A DNA stretch of 64,000 nt from Polyangiaceae bacterium (GCA_016719945.1 JADJYE010000037.1:1-64000); one strand, 5' to 3'; numbered from the stretch's first letter, positions 46,687 to 56,731 are shown. Numbers and translations: made by a program. Notes: a model not told the origin generated them from the sequence alone.

Positions 46687-48050
46687 AGTCCGGTGAACGG
46701 GTCGACCCCCGCGCCCCCCGGCTTGGGCCCCTGCCGCGCGGGCAGCGCTTTGGTGGGCTGGGTGGACGTGCCCGAAGCGGACCCCGCCGCGAGCCCGGAT
46801 CCCGAGCTGGCCGGCGCCGGGGTCACCGTGGGCGTCGCAGGCTCAGCGGTCGACTTGGCAGCGCTCGCTGTCGGCTCACCGGTCGCGCCGCTCGAGGTGG
46901 TGGGCGCCACGCTCTGACCGCTCGCGGCCGCGCGCTCGCCCTGCCTGGATTGGCCGAGCAAGAACCCCGCGACGCCGACGACCGCGATCAGCGCGGCCCA
47001 CGGGAGCAGCTTGCGAGCGAGGCTGTGCGAGCCTTGGGCCGCGGCGGTCTGCGTGGTCACCGCGCGCAGCTCGCGTGAGGCGGTCGACTCGGCCGGCCCG
47101 CCGCCGTTGAGCGGCGTCGCGGCGGGCGCCGCGTCGCGCGTCGGCTCGTCTCTCCCTACGCCTGCGCCCGTGCGGACCTGCACCCACGGCGTGCCGTCTG
47201 CCCCGCCCGCGATCGCCGCGAACGCCGACGACAGCTCGGCCGCGGTCTCGAAGCGCCGGTCGACGTCGCGGCTGAGGGCCCGATCGAAGAACGCGTCGAA
47301 CGCCGCGGGCAGACCCTCGCAGATCTCGCTGACCCGCGGGATCGGCTGGCCCACGATCGCGAGCATCACGGCCGTCACCTGCTCACCCTCGAACGGGCGC
47401 TTCCCGGTCAGCGCCTTGAAGAGGACGACGCCGAGAGACCACAGATCGCTGCGGGGATCGACGCGCTCGCCGCGCGCTTGCTCCGGGCTCATGTGGTGTG
47501 GAGACCCGATGACCATCCCGCTGGAGGTCTTGTCGTCGACGAGCTGGGTGTTGAGCTCACGCGCGATGCCGAAATCGAGGAGCTTCACGACCTCGTCGTT
47601 GCCCTCACGGACGAGGAACACGTTGCTGGGCTTCAGATCGCGGTGGACGATCCCTGCGGCGTGCGCGACCGTCAGCGCCTTGCAGATCTGCGCGACGATC
47701 GGCGCCAGCTCGGCCGGCGTGAGCCTGCCGACGGCCGCCAGGCGGTCGCCGAGGTCCTGGCCTTCGAGCCGCTCCATCACCATGAAGGGCGTGCCGCCCT
47801 CGACGCCGTAGTCCTGGACCTTACAGATGTGCAGGCTCTTGAGCTGTGCGCTCGCCTTGGCCTCTCGCTCGAACCGCGCGCGCGCGGTCGGCGTGTCGGC
47901 CAGGGCAGGCGACATCAGCTTCACGGCGACCTCCGCGTCGAGCACCTCGTGCTTCGCGAGCCACACCGCGCCCATCCCGCCGCCGGCGAGCTTCCTGATC
48001 AGGCGGTACTTCCCGCCGAGCACGCTGTCCGGCCCGAGCCGCGACGACAT
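46683..48050 (-). CDS. Transmembrane Ser/Thr protein kinase
   Basis: The 455-residue product has a complete PknB-type kinase domain (about 15-275): LAGGGMGAVWLAK, AVKLMS, catalytic loop HRDLKPSNVFL, DFGIAR and SPEQARGE, with no substituted key residues. A Thr/Ala/Pro linker leads to one membrane span near 347-367 (LLPWAALIAVVGVAGFLL), and about 90 low-complexity Ser/Thr/Pro residues lie outside. There is no folded sensor domain, so sensing may be done by the TPR/PEGA-like partner whose start overlaps its stop. Confidence 0.94.
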   Translation of the reverse strand: MSSRLGPDSVLGGKYRLIRKLAGGGMGAVWLAKHEVLDAEVAVKLMSPALADTPTARARFEREAKASAQLKSLHICKVQDYGVEGGTPFMVMERLEGQDLGDRLAAVGRLTPAELAPIVAQICKALTVAHAAGIVHRDLKPSNVFLVREGNDEVVKLLDFGIARELNTQLVDDKTSSGMVIGSPHHMSPEQARGERVDPRSDLWSLGVVLFKALTGKRPFEGEQVTAVMLAIVGQPIPRVSEICEGLPAAFDAFFDRALSRDVDRRFETAAELSSAFAAIAGGADGTPWVQVRTGAGVGRDEPTRDAAPAATPLNGGGPAESTASRELRAVTTQTAAAQGSHSLARKLLPWAALIAVVGVAGFLLGQSRQGERAAASGQSVAPTTSSGATGEPTASAAKSTAEPATPTVTPAPASSGSGLAAGSASGTSTQPTKALPARQGPKPGGAGVDPFTGL

Positions 48051-48077
48051 CTCTGCCAGCGTACGGCCACGCCTACC

Positions 48078-48094
48078 GAAGAGCCAAGCTCTTC
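48078..48094 (-). terminator. Small perfect hairpin at the end of the LamG gene
   Basis: GAAGAGC (48078-48084) and GCTCTTC (48088-48094) pair perfectly around a three-base loop. It overlaps the LamG stop codon (48093-48095) and lies between that gene and the kinase start at 48050. There is no T-run, so termination is only a possibility; it could also attenuate read-through into the kinase. Confidence 0.4.
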
Positions 48095-48955
48095 AGGGGC
48101 AGTCGGCGTTCGCGCCGCACTGGTAGTGGGCTTCGACGCGCGTCAGGTCGAGGGCGTGGTCGTAAAGGGCCAGCTCGTCGAGGTAGAGCGTGGTGCCGGT
48201 CTGCGTGTCCGCCAGGATCATCGCCGAGCCGATGGACGGAATGGGGAGCACGAAGTCGGGGGGATCCGGGTCGGTGACGAGGGCGCCGTCGATGTAGATG
48301 CGCGCGTTGGCGCCGTCGAACGTGATCACGAGGTGGTGGTAGCCGTCTGAGAGCACGGTCGGCGACTCGGAGATCTCTTCGAACCCCCCGGCGCCGTCGT
48401 ACCGCTTGTGGTAGGCCGAGTCCGCCCAGAGGAAGGTCTGCATCCCCGAGTTGTCGGGCGGGGTCTCCTCGATCCACAGGAAGAGGTGGGGCGGGTTCGT
48501 GGCTTCAGCGACGTCGACCCACGCCTCGAACGTGTACGGCGCGAGCCCGGAGAGATCGAACGGGTTCGGGCTGAGGATGACGTAGGCGCCGCCGGAGAGG
48601 GCGATCGCCGCGTCGGGATCGTTGCTGAACAAGGCCCCCACGACGTCTCGCTCGATCGTGCCGTCGCCCAGGACCGACAGCGCGTGGTGATCGTTGCCGC
48701 TCGAGTCGAGGACCTCGGCGGAGCTCGCCTCGTTGAACCGCCAAAACCCGGCCGGCGCGTCGTCCATGACGACGTCGAAGTAGCTCCGCCCCGAGCCGCC
48801 TCCGCCCTCGGGGATCGCTCCCCCGACGCCCCATCCGCCGAGGCCAGCTCCGCCCTCGCCGAGGTCGTACACGATGCCGTCCACGTCGATGCAGCCGCCC
48901 AGCGCCATGATCAGCGCCAACGCTGCCCCCCTGCGCGCCGGTCGAGAAAGCTCAT
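48093..48955 (-). CDS. LamG-like (concanavalin fold) lipoprotein, start region shifted
   Basis: The mature protein has a Gly-rich tether and a LamG/laminin-G-like jelly roll of about 200 residues (FWRFNEASS, VLDSSGNDHHA, FTFEAWV-like YTFEAWVDV, HHLVITFDGANARIYIDG, LYLDELALYDHALD), the usual sequence of structural repeats for carbohydrate- or protein-binding surface lipoproteins. The open frame has only a TTG start at 48920. One extra G in the run at 48926-48931 would connect it to the ATG at 48955 and give a complete signal MSFLDRRAGGAALALIMALGGC-type peptide with its lipobox ALGGC. The upstream start is therefore preferred. Confidence 0.78.
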
Positions 48956-49031
48956 CGTGGTTGTGGACTGGAGTCTACAGCGAGTGGCGCGCAGTCGACA
49001 GCTTCGGAGCGCTGCCATCGGACCGCCGAGC

Positions 49032-51389
49032 TCAGGGGCTGGTGGCCGGGTTCCAGAGGAAGCGGTTCTCGCGGTAGTACGGGTCGCCTCGCAGGAAGCC
49101 TTGAAGCGGGAACTCGGTGGTGGGGCGATCGTCGGTGAGCGGCTGGTGGCGCCGCGCCCGCTCGACGAGCTCGGCCTGATCCATCTCGAACGACGGGACG
49201 TGCAGGGCTGGGTCGTTCACCAGCCGGAAGCGATTGAAGCGCGCCTCGAACACGGCGCGCTGCGCGGGCCACATCGGCTCACCGCCGTTCGACCCGAGGA
49301 TCATCGCGTTCGCGGAGATGGGCGGGCTGAAGACGGTCGTCGAGCCGAAGGTCTCGACCATGCTCGCGTACACGGTGAAGAAATCGGCTTCGAAGCAGAT
49401 GACCGGGAACCAGATGACGAACATGCCGTGCGGCGTCAGGTGCTGCTTCGCGAGCTGCGCGAACTCTCGAGAGTAGAGGTTCGCCATGCCGGACGCGTAG
49501 AGGGGAGGTGAGCCGTCGACGAGGATGAGGTCGTACTTCTCGGCGTCGCGGAGCAGGAAGTTGCGGCCGTCTTCCAGGACGAGGCGCGTCCGCGGGTTCT
49601 CGAGGTAGTTGGCGGCGTCGGGGTTGAGCTGCCGAAATGCCCGTACGACCGTCGGCTGCAGCTCGACCACGGTCATCGAGTGTCCCACGTCGATGCCATA
49701 ACGAAGCGCCTCGCCGACGCCGAGGCCGACCGTGAGCACGCGCTTCGGGCCGTCCTCCGGGTGGAAGGCGAGGGGGACGTTCAGCATTTGCTCGCCGATG
49801 CCCTTCGCTGTGTTGGAGGTGTAGAGGCCGTTCACGTAGAGCCCAAGGTTGCCGGAGGGGCTCTCGAAGATCGTGATGGTCGCGGCGGGGTCCTCTTGGT
49901 GGAAGACCAGCTTGTTCTTCCCCTGACGGTTCACGTACCCCTCGAGCACGCGCAGAAACGGATCCTTCCGCGTGACGAAGCCGAGGACCGCGAAGGCGGC
50001 GAGCGCGGGCAAGAGCACCCGGCCGACGGGCGCGCCTTCGAGGGAGCGCGCCCTCCACAGGACGGCGGCGCCGATGGCGAGCGACACCGCCGACACCAGC
50101 ATCACGCTCTTGGCCGTTCCCAGGAGGGGGATGAGGACGAACCCACCCAGCAGCGAGCCGAGGATCCCGCCGATCGTGTTGAAGCCATAGAGCCTCCCGA
50201 CGCCGGCGCCGACAGGGGAGCCAGCGGGGGCGGCGAGGGAGCAGGCCAGCGGGAAGATCGCGCCGAGCATCGCGGTGACCGGCAGCACGATCGCGATCGC
50301 CTCGAGGCCGACCCACACGAAATCGTCCAGCCCCCAGAGGACGGCGTAGGCGGGCTTCCACCACGCCCGCTCGATCAGCCCGACCCCGAGGAAGGTGGCG
50401 AGCGACGCGAGGCCCAGGACCCCTACCGCGACCTCCAGCGTACCGAGGAGCGCGAGCGGCCTCGCCACCCTCGACAGCCTCGAGGCCATGAACGCGCTGC
50501 CCGCGGCGATGCCGATGAGGTAAGCGCCGAGCAGCGCGGAGAACGCGTACACCGAGTTGCCGAGCAGCACCGCGAGCACCCGGGACCAGAGCACCTCGAG
50601 CGCGAGCGCGCAGGCGCCGGAGCCGAACGCGACGGCGAGGATGAGCCTCGCGGGGGCGGCCGGCGGCGCCGGCGCCGGGCCCGCTGCCGAGCCAGGGTCG
50701 ACCTGCAGCGGCGCCGAGGGCGCAGCGTGCAGCGACAGCCGATCTCGAAGGACGAAGCAGGCGACGCCGACGCCGAGGTTGAGCGCGGCCGCGACCCAGA
50801 CCGTGGCCTTCTCGCCAAAGGTGGGGATCATCGCGAAGCCCGTCGCGAGGACGCCGAAGACCGCGCCGAACGTGTTCGCGCCGTACAGCCTGCCCGTCGC
50901 CGCCTGATCTCCGCCGCTGCCCAGCAACGACGAGAGCAGCGGCAGCGTCGTGCCCATCAGCGTCGTCGGGGGGATCAGCACGAGCGCCGCCAGGAAGAAC
51001 CGAGCCGTCATCAGGGCGGCTTGTCCGTCCCCCAGCGTCTCGATCGCCCACCTGAACGCCGACGGCAGCTCGAGCATGAGCCGCGTCGAGGCGATCGCGC
51101 AGGCGCCGACGGCGACCTCCATCACGGCGTACACGACGAGCGGCGACCGCCGGCGGCTGAGCCTGGCGCCGAGGAAGCTCCCGAGCGCCAGGCCGCCCAT
51201 GAAGAGCGCGACCAGCGTCGTGACGGCGTAGATGGTCACGCCGAAGGCTCGGATCAGCATCCGCAGCCAGACGACCTGGTAGACGAGCCCGCTGATCCCC
51301 GTCACAAAGAAGAGGACCAACAGCGCCCTCGTGGCTCCCGGTCTCTGCTGCGCCTCTTCCCGCGCCGAACCGTGGCTCCCTTCGAGCAT
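49032..51389 (-). CDS. Spermidine-synthase-like protein fused to a multi-pass membrane domain
   Basis: The 785-residue product has about 14 hydrophobic segments in two similar sets (about 20-220 and 245-500): FFVTGISGLVYQVVWLRML opens the first and GSGACALALEVLWSRVL the second, which suggests an internal duplication. From about 545 a class I methyltransferase fold of the spermidine synthase type follows: GLGVGEALRYG, VVELQPTVV, EDGRNFL and ILVDGSPPL. In such fusions the polyamine residues are often incomplete and the substrate is unknown. The ATG at 51389 is used; longer upstream frames run antisense through the PAP2 gene. Confidence 0.85.
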   Translation of the reverse strand: MLEGSHGSAREEAQQRPGATRALLVLFFVTGISGLVYQVVWLRMLIRAFGVTIYAVTTLVALFMGGLALGSFLGARLSRRRSPLVVYAVMEVAVGACAIASTRLMLELPSAFRWAIETLGDGQAALMTARFFLAALVLIPPTTLMGTTLPLLSSLLGSGGDQAATGRLYGANTFGAVFGVLATGFAMIPTFGEKATVWVAAALNLGVGVACFVLRDRLSLHAAPSAPLQVDPGSAAGPAPAPPAAPARLILAVAFGSGACALALEVLWSRVLAVLLGNSVYAFSALLGAYLIGIAAGSAFMASRLSRVARPLALLGTLEVAVGVLGLASLATFLGVGLIERAWWKPAYAVLWGLDDFVWVGLEAIAIVLPVTAMLGAIFPLACSLAAPAGSPVGAGVGRLYGFNTIGGILGSLLGGFVLIPLLGTAKSVMLVSAVSLAIGAAVLWRARSLEGAPVGRVLLPALAAFAVLGFVTRKDPFLRVLEGYVNRQGKNKLVFHQEDPAATITIFESPSGNLGLYVNGLYTSNTAKGIGEQMLNVPLAFHPEDGPKRVLTVGLGVGEALRYGIDVGHSMTVVELQPTVVRAFRQLNPDAANYLENPRTRLVLEDGRNFLLRDAEKYDLILVDGSPPLYASGMANLYSREFAQLAKQHLTPHGMFVIWFPVICFEADFFTVYASMVETFGSTTVFSPPISANAMILGSNGGEPMWPAQRAVFEARFNRFRLVNDPALHVPSFEMDQAELVERARRHQPLTDDRPTTEFPLQGFLRGDPYYRENRFLWNPATSP

Positions 51390-51424
51390 CGCGCGCAGGA
51401 TACACGGCGGACCCTCGAAGGGGG

Positions 51425-52330
51425 TCAGTCGGCGCGCTCGGGGCGGCGCCGCGAGATCTCGAGCCCCGAGATGCACGCCCCCAACCAGACCGTGCCGGCC
51501 GCGAGGCCTCCGAGGATGTCCGAGAGGTAATGGGCGCCCACGACCATTCGGCTGTACGCCATCGTGACGCTCCAGAGGAGCGCGAGCCCACCGCACAGCC
51601 AACCCGCCCGCCGATTGCCGCTGACCAGCATCGCCACGTACGCGAGCATTCCGGTCGCGACCCAGGTCCCCATCGCGTGGCCGCTCGGGAAGCTCCACCC
51701 GCTCGGCGGGACCCACCCGTCCCCGAAGCTCGGTCTCGGGCGCGCGAAGGCGGCCTTGAGGGCGGTGTTGAGCACGCCCATTCCGAGCATCGCGACGCTG
51801 AAGCCCCAGGCGAGCAAGAGCCGGCGGGTCGCGAACAGCCAGCTGGCGACCGTGACCCCGAGCAGGGTGAGCGCGAGGCCGCCGCCGAGGTCGGTGAAGC
51901 GTACGAAGAAGCCCCTCGTCGGGGCGTCGGCCGAGCTGTGGAGCGACGCCGCGAGCGAGTGATCGAGGCCCAGGATCGCGGTGCGCCGCGAAACGCCGTA
52001 GGCCAGGGCGAGGAACGCGACGCCGCTCAGCGTCACCACCAGCCCGATGGCGAGGTGGAGCGCGAGGTATTCGAACGACGAGAGCGAGCGAGCCACCCGA
52101 GCGACGACGGGTGAGCGATCCGTGAGGCGAGCGAGCCACGGAGCGCTGCGCAGCCGTGGCCCCGCGGCGGACCACAGGGCGCGCGCGGTGCGCTCCGACC
52201 AGCGGAGCGTCACCACCAGCGCCAGGGCGGCGAGCGCCGCGCTGGTGATCAGCACCCCGAGGAGCACGAGCGGCTGCGACCCGGCGCGTGCACCGAGGTG
52301 GTCGACGGTGGTCGGATCGATGGCGGTCAT
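51425..52330 (-). CDS. PAP2-family membrane phosphatase
   Basis: The product of about 301 residues has six membrane segments and the three phosphatase motifs: KAAFARPRP (C1), PSGHAM (C2) and SRMVVGAHYLSD (C3), with the catalytic His in C2 and C3. The family removes phosphate from lipid phosphates such as undecaprenyl pyrophosphate or phosphatidate at the outer side of the inner membrane. An N-terminal 100-residue extension with one additional membrane span precedes the core. The ATG at 52330 is preferred to a GTG at 52342. It lies 35 bases before the spermidine-synthase-like gene. Confidence 0.92.
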   Translation of the reverse strand: MTAIDPTTVDHLGARAGSQPLVLLGVLITSAALAALALVVTLRWSERTARALWSAAGPRLRSAPWLARLTDRSPVVARVARSLSSFEYLALHLAIGLVVTLSGVAFLALAYGVSRRTAILGLDHSLAASLHSSADAPTRGFFVRFTDLGGGLALTLLGVTVASWLFATRRLLLAWGFSVAMLGMGVLNTALKAAFARPRPSFGDGWVPPSGWSFPSGHAMGTWVATGMLAYVAMLVSGNRRAGWLCGGLALLWSVTMAYSRMVVGAHYLSDILGGLAAGTVWLGACISGLEISRRRPERAD

Positions 52331-52413
52331 CACGGCGCGCACGGATGATACTTCGCCGCCGGCCGAGCGCTGACGAGGGAAGCACCTCGCGTGGGCTCCG
52401 TATCACGCTCGCC

Positions 52414-53667
52414 ATGCCGAGGAGCCTCGCGAGCCGGTGGTCTGCTCTGGGTGCATCGATCGGTCTCTTGCTCGGGTGCAGCCCCGCGTCGCCGGGGGAA
52501 GGCGCCGCGCCGGCGTCCTCGCCGCCCGCGACCTCGGCGACCGCTGCTGCCACGACGCCAGCGCCATCGCCGTCCTCCACGGCCCCGCTGGCCGCGCCGA
52601 GCCCGCCTCGCGGCGCCGTGGAGGCCGTCGAGCTGGGCGGGGCGAACCTGTGTGCGCTGGAGGCGGGCTCGGTCTGGTGTGTCGGAGACTGGCCCGTGCC
52701 ATTCGGTCAGAACGGCGTCAGAAACCAGGGCCTGCGCAAGCCGATGGCGGTCGGCGGGCTCGCAGACGTGAAGCGCATGGCCGTCGCCCAGCACCGCGGG
52801 TGTGCCATCGTCGGGCAGGGCGCGGTGGAGTGCTGGGGGAACACGACCCCGACGGCCTTCGGCTGGACCGGGGCGAGCGAGGGGAGGCTCGACGCGGTGG
52901 CGGTGCCGGGCCTCACTGACGTGGTGTCCCTCGCGCTCGGCGCGTCGGGGAGCTGTGCGCTGACGAGCGCGGGCAAGGTGACCTGCTGGGGCCCTGTGTT
53001 TCGGCCGGCCGTGGCGGGCACCAAGACGCTCCCGCCGATGCGCACGCTCGCCATCGACGGCGTGAAGCAGATCGACGCCTCAGGCTTCGGCATGTGCGCG
53101 CTGCGCCACGACGGCACGGTCCACTGCACCGGCCTGGGGGCTCCTTCCGCTTCCGCGCCGCTGGATGAGGCTCTGGGCCCGGTGGTCGGGCTCGCCGGGG
53201 CCACCCAGATCGCCGTCGGGGGCTCGAGCGGCTGCGCCCTGCACGCGTCGGGTGAGGTCTCGTGCTGGGGCGCCAATGGCTCGGGACAGCTCGGCGACGG
53301 CACGCTCGACGAGCGGAAGGGCGCGGTGCGCGTCCGAGACCTGAAGGACGCCGTGGCGATCGACAGCGGCCACGACTTCTCGTGCGCGTTGACGCGCGAC
53401 GACCGCGTGGTCTGCTGGGGCCACGCGGGGAGCTGCGTGCTCGGCGACGAACACCGCGCCTGCGTGAAGAAGAAGATGGGCAGCACGATGGGAGAGGTCG
53501 AGATCGAGCTCTGCCCGCTGCCTCAGCGGATCACCCTGCCGATATCGCCGAAGAAGATCTCGGTCGGCTCGTCGACCGGGTGCGCCACCGACGCGGCTGG
53601 AAAGGTCGCGTGCTGGGGTCGCAGCCTGACCGAGAGCCCGGCCGGGTGCACGGGCTCGCCGCTCTGA
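52414..53667 (+). CDS. RCC1-like repeat lipoprotein
   Basis: The 417-residue product has a lipoprotein signal (lipobox LLLGC), a Pro/Ala/Ser-rich tether to about residue 70 and then seven RCC1-type blades, e.g. GSVWCVGDW, GAVECWGNT, GKVTCWGPV, GTVHCTGLG, GEVSCWGANGSGQLGDG, DRVVCWGHAG and GKVACWGRS. It is the same type as the product of 7649-8785. A beta-propeller exposed on a membrane surface is expected; the ligand is unknown. It is divergent from the PAP2 gene. Confidence 0.88.
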   Translation: MPRSLASRWSALGASIGLLLGCSPASPGEGAAPASSPPATSATAAATTPAPSPSSTAPLAAPSPPRGAVEAVELGGANLCALEAGSVWCVGDWPVPFGQNGVRNQGLRKPMAVGGLADVKRMAVAQHRGCAIVGQGAVECWGNTTPTAFGWTGASEGRLDAVAVPGLTDVVSLALGASGSCALTSAGKVTCWGPVFRPAVAGTKTLPPMRTLAIDGVKQIDASGFGMCALRHDGTVHCTGLGAPSASAPLDEALGPVVGLAGATQIAVGGSSGCALHASGEVSCWGANGSGQLGDGTLDERKGAVRVRDLKDAVAIDSGHDFSCALTRDDRVVCWGHAGSCVLGDEHRACVKKKMGSTMGEVEIELCPLPQRITLPISPKKISVGSSTGCATDAAGKVACWGRSLTESPAGCTGSPL

Positions 53668-53717
53668 TCTGCGACGTCACGCCCGCGGGCGAGCTGTGAT
53701 AAGGCGCGAGCCGCCCC

Positions 53718-54929
53718 ATGCTCGCCACCTTCGTCGCTCCGTACTTCAGCGACAACGCCAAGCTGTTCCTGCACCACCTCACCTGCCAAGAGGGGGCCCG
53801 AGTCGCGCTGATCACCCAGGACGACCTCGCTGCGCTCCCCCACGAGCTGCGGGCGAAGCTGGCGCGGGCCGTGCGCGTGGTCGACGCCCTCGCGACGGAC
53901 GCGATCGTGGGCGGCGTCCAGGAGATCGTGCGCCACGAGGGGAAGGTCGAGCGCTTGCTCGGCGTCGTCGAGCAGATCCAGGTCCCGCTCGCCCAGGCGC
54001 GAGAGCAGCTCGGCCTCCCCGGGCTGCGCGTCGAGCAGGCGAACAACTTCCGTGACAAGACGCGGATGAAGGACCTGCTGCGAGCGGCGGGCGTCCCTGT
54101 CGCCAAGCACCGGCTGGTCACCAAGACCGAGGAGGCGCTGCGCTTCGCGGCCGAGGTGGGGTACCCGATCGTCGTGAAGCCCCCCGCGGGCGCTGCCTCC
54201 CAGACGACCTATCGCGCGGACGACGAGGCCTCGCTGCGCAAGGCGCTCACGCCGACCAGCGTCGCAGCGGGCGGAGTGGTGCTGCTCGAGGAGTTCGTCA
54301 CCGGAGACGAGCACTCGTTCGACGCCTTCGTGCGCGGCGGGCAGGTCGTCTTCTACTCGGTCTCCGACTACCACCCGACGCCGCTCGAGGTGATGCAGAA
54401 CCCGTGGATGCAGTGGGTCGTCGTGCTCCCACGAGAGCACGAGGCCGACGACATCGCGCGGGCGGGCCAGGAGACGTTGAAGGTGCTCGGACTCGACGAC
54501 GGGATGTGCCACCTGGAGTGGTTCCGGCGGGCGGACGGCAGCGTGGTCGTCTCGGAGGTCGCCGCCCGGCCGCCCGGCGCGCAGATCCCGACGCTCATCT
54601 CGCGCGCGCACGACGTCGACTGCGTCGGCGCGTGGGCGCGCCTCTCGCTCTTCGACGCATTCGAACCGTTCCCGACGCGAAAATTCGCGACTGGCGCCGC
54701 GTACCTGCGCGGGCAGGGCGAAGGCCGAGTGCGCGCCGTCCACGGGGTCCGAGCGGTCGAGCGCGACCTCGCCGGGCTGATCACCGATCGTCGGCTGCCC
54801 CAGCCGAACCAGGAGAAGAGCAAATCTTACGAGGGGGAAGGGTTCATCCTCGTGCGGCACGCCGACACCCGCGTCGTCGAGCAGGCCCTCAAGCACGTCG
54901 TCTCCACCGTGCGCGTCGAGCTCGGCTGA
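53718..54929 (+). CDS. ATP-grasp domain protein
   Basis: The 403-residue product has the ATP-grasp order: an N-terminal Rossmann-like domain (FVAPYFSDNAK, VALITQDD), an FRDKTRMKDLLRAAGVPV segment, the nucleotide-clamping PIVVKPPAGAAS with its Lys, LLEEFVTGDEHSFDAF, and the metal ligands in CHLEWFRRADGSVVVSEVAARPPG. It resembles carnosine-synthase/biotin-carboxylase-like ligases that form amide bonds or phosphorylate carboxylates. The substrate is unknown. The M1 aminopeptidase gene begins one base after its stop. Confidence 0.88.
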   Translation: MLATFVAPYFSDNAKLFLHHLTCQEGARVALITQDDLAALPHELRAKLARAVRVVDALATDAIVGGVQEIVRHEGKVERLLGVVEQIQVPLAQAREQLGLPGLRVEQANNFRDKTRMKDLLRAAGVPVAKHRLVTKTEEALRFAAEVGYPIVVKPPAGAASQTTYRADDEASLRKALTPTSVAAGGVVLLEEFVTGDEHSFDAFVRGGQVVFYSVSDYHPTPLEVMQNPWMQWVVVLPREHEADDIARAGQETLKVLGLDDGMCHLEWFRRADGSVVVSEVAARPPGAQIPTLISRAHDVDCVGAWARLSLFDAFEPFPTRKFATGAAYLRGQGEGRVRAVHGVRAVERDLAGLITDRRLPQPNQEKSKSYEGEGFILVRHADTRVVEQALKHVVSTVRVELG

Positions 54930-54930
54930 G

Positions 54931-56727
54931 GTGATCGTGGCCAGCGATCCCCACTCTCATGCGCGGCCTGCGGAGGCGAGGGTCACCCACGTGAGCCTCG
55001 ATCTCGAGCTCGACTTCGAGCGACGGGTCCTGCGCGGCACCGCCGCCCTGGACCTCTCGGTGAAGGAGGGGGTCGAGGAGGTCGTCCTCGACACCCGCGG
55101 GCTCGAGCTTCGGTCGGTATCCGACGGCGCCGGCGGTGAGCTCGAGGCTACGCTCGCCGAAGAGGACGCGCTGCTCGGCTCCGCCCTCACCGTGCGCCTC
55201 CGCGGGGGCAGCCGGCGCGTGGTCATCGAATACGTGACGAGCCCGGACGCCCCCGCGCTTCAATGGCTCGACCCCGCGCAGACCGCGGGGAAGCGGCACC
55301 CCTTCGTCTTCACCCAGGGCCACGCGATTCAGACGCGCAGCTGGATCCCCCTCCAAGACAGCCCCGCGATCCGGGTCACCTATGACGCGCGCATCTCCGT
55401 CCCCGCGCCGCTCGCGGTCGTCATGAGCGCCGAACGCGCGCTGGGGACGCCGCCTTCGTCGGGGACCGGGCGGGTGTTCGCGTTCCGGATGAACGAGGCG
55501 ATCCCGCCATACCTGATCGCGCTCGCCGCCGGCGACATCGCCTCGCGCGACGTCGGCCCCCGCACCGCCGTGTTCGCCGAGCCGGCGCTGCTCGAGCGCG
55601 CTGCCCACGAGCTCGCCGAGCTCGAGGTCATCCTCGACGCCGCGGAGGCTGTGTGCGGGCCCTATCGCTGGGGGCGCTTCGACGTGCTCGTGATGCCGCC
55701 GTCGTTCCCCTATGGGGGGATGGAGAACCCGCGCATGACGTTCCTGTCGCCGTCGATCCTCGCCGGGGACCGCTCGCTCGTCACCGTCGTGGCCCACGAG
55801 CTCGCCCACGCCTGGGCTGGGAACCTGGTGACCAACGCGACCTGGAACGATTTCTGGCTCAATGAGGGCACCACCGTCTACGTCGAGCTGAGGCTCAACG
55901 AGGCGCTCTGGGGCCTCGAGCGGGCGGAGCTGTTGCGGAGCTGGGGTCACCGCGAGCTCGCGGCCGAGGTCGGGCGCATGGGCGAGAGCGCGCCCGACAC
56001 GCGGCTCCGCTACGACATGACGGGGCGGGACCCGGCCGAGGGGGTGACGGTGATTCCCTACCTCAAGGGGGCTGCGTTCTTCTGGGCCTTGGAGGACCTG
56101 GTCGGTCGCGAGCGCCTCGACCGCTGGCTCCGCGGCTGGTTCGAGCGGCACGCCTTCGAGTCGGTCACGACCGACGAGCTCGTCTTTGAGCTCGAGGGCG
56201 AGCTGCTCGGGAAGGAGGAGGCGACCGGCCTCGGCCTGTCTCGCTGGCTCGACGCCCCGGGCCCGCCGCCGAGCGGGCCGCCGCCGAGCTCGGCGCTCCT
56301 CGAGCGGCTCGACGCCGCGGCGAGCGCCATTCTCGCCGGCGCCGACCCCGCCGAGCTCGACGCCGCTGGCTGGTCTCCCCAGGCCACTCGCCATTTCTTG
56401 GGGTCGCTGCTCTCAAAGCCCCCGGGGCTCGAGGGCCTCTCGCGGCTCGACGAGGTGTTGGCGCTGTCGCTTTCGCAAAACGCGGAGGTGCTCGCCCCTT
56501 GGCTCCGGCTGCAGGCGCGGGCGCACAACGACGCAGCCTGCTCGCGCATCGAGGCCTTCCTGCTCGAGCATGGCCGCTCGAAGTATCTGCGCCCGCTCTA
56601 CCAGGAGCTGCTCGCCAGCGAGTGGGGTGCGCCGCTGGCGCACCGGGCCTACTCCGCCGCGCGGCCCACTTACCACCCGCTCGTCCGCGCGAGCCTCGAC
56701 CGGCTCATGGGTCGCGTGCCCGGGTGA
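54931..56727 (+). CDS. M1-family aminopeptidase, leukotriene-A4-hydrolase-like
   Basis: The 598-residue product has an N-terminal beta domain (about 10-190), the substrate-binding GGMEN motif (about 266), the zinc site HELAHAWAGN and the third ligand Glu in LNEGTTVY 18 residues later (HEXXH-X18-E). The C-terminal helical domain (about 440-598; LEGLSRLDEVL, NAEVLAPWLR) has the length of the LTA4-hydrolase subgroup rather than of the larger PepN. It removes N-terminal residues in the cytoplasm. The GTG at 54931 is used. It is the second gene of a pair with the ATP-grasp gene. Confidence 0.93.
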   Translation: MIVASDPHSHARPAEARVTHVSLDLELDFERRVLRGTAALDLSVKEGVEEVVLDTRGLELRSVSDGAGGELEATLAEEDALLGSALTVRLRGGSRRVVIEYVTSPDAPALQWLDPAQTAGKRHPFVFTQGHAIQTRSWIPLQDSPAIRVTYDARISVPAPLAVVMSAERALGTPPSSGTGRVFAFRMNEAIPPYLIALAAGDIASRDVGPRTAVFAEPALLERAAHELAELEVILDAAEAVCGPYRWGRFDVLVMPPSFPYGGMENPRMTFLSPSILAGDRSLVTVVAHELAHAWAGNLVTNATWNDFWLNEGTTVYVELRLNEALWGLERAELLRSWGHRELAAEVGRMGESAPDTRLRYDMTGRDPAEGVTVIPYLKGAAFFWALEDLVGRERLDRWLRGWFERHAFESVTTDELVFELEGELLGKEEATGLGLSRWLDAPGPPPSGPPPSSALLERLDAAASAILAGADPAELDAAGWSPQATRHFLGSLLSKPPGLEGLSRLDEVLALSLSQNAEVLAPWLRLQARAHNDAACSRIEAFLLEHGRSKYLRPLYQELLASEWGAPLAHRAYSAARPTYHPLVRASLDRLMGRVPG

Positions 56728-56731
56728 GGGC

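Noticed and set aside
49680..51530. A 616-codon plus-strand frame opposite the membrane fusion protein
   Set aside because: Highly charged, low-complexity translation (Arg, Glu, His, Asp) with no domain, typical of the mirror frame of hydrophobic high-GC coding sequence.
49032..52580. A 1182-codon minus-strand frame over the spermidine-synthase-like and PAP2 genes
   Set aside because: The upstream part is another frame of the PAP2 gene; the real start with a membrane segment is at 51389.
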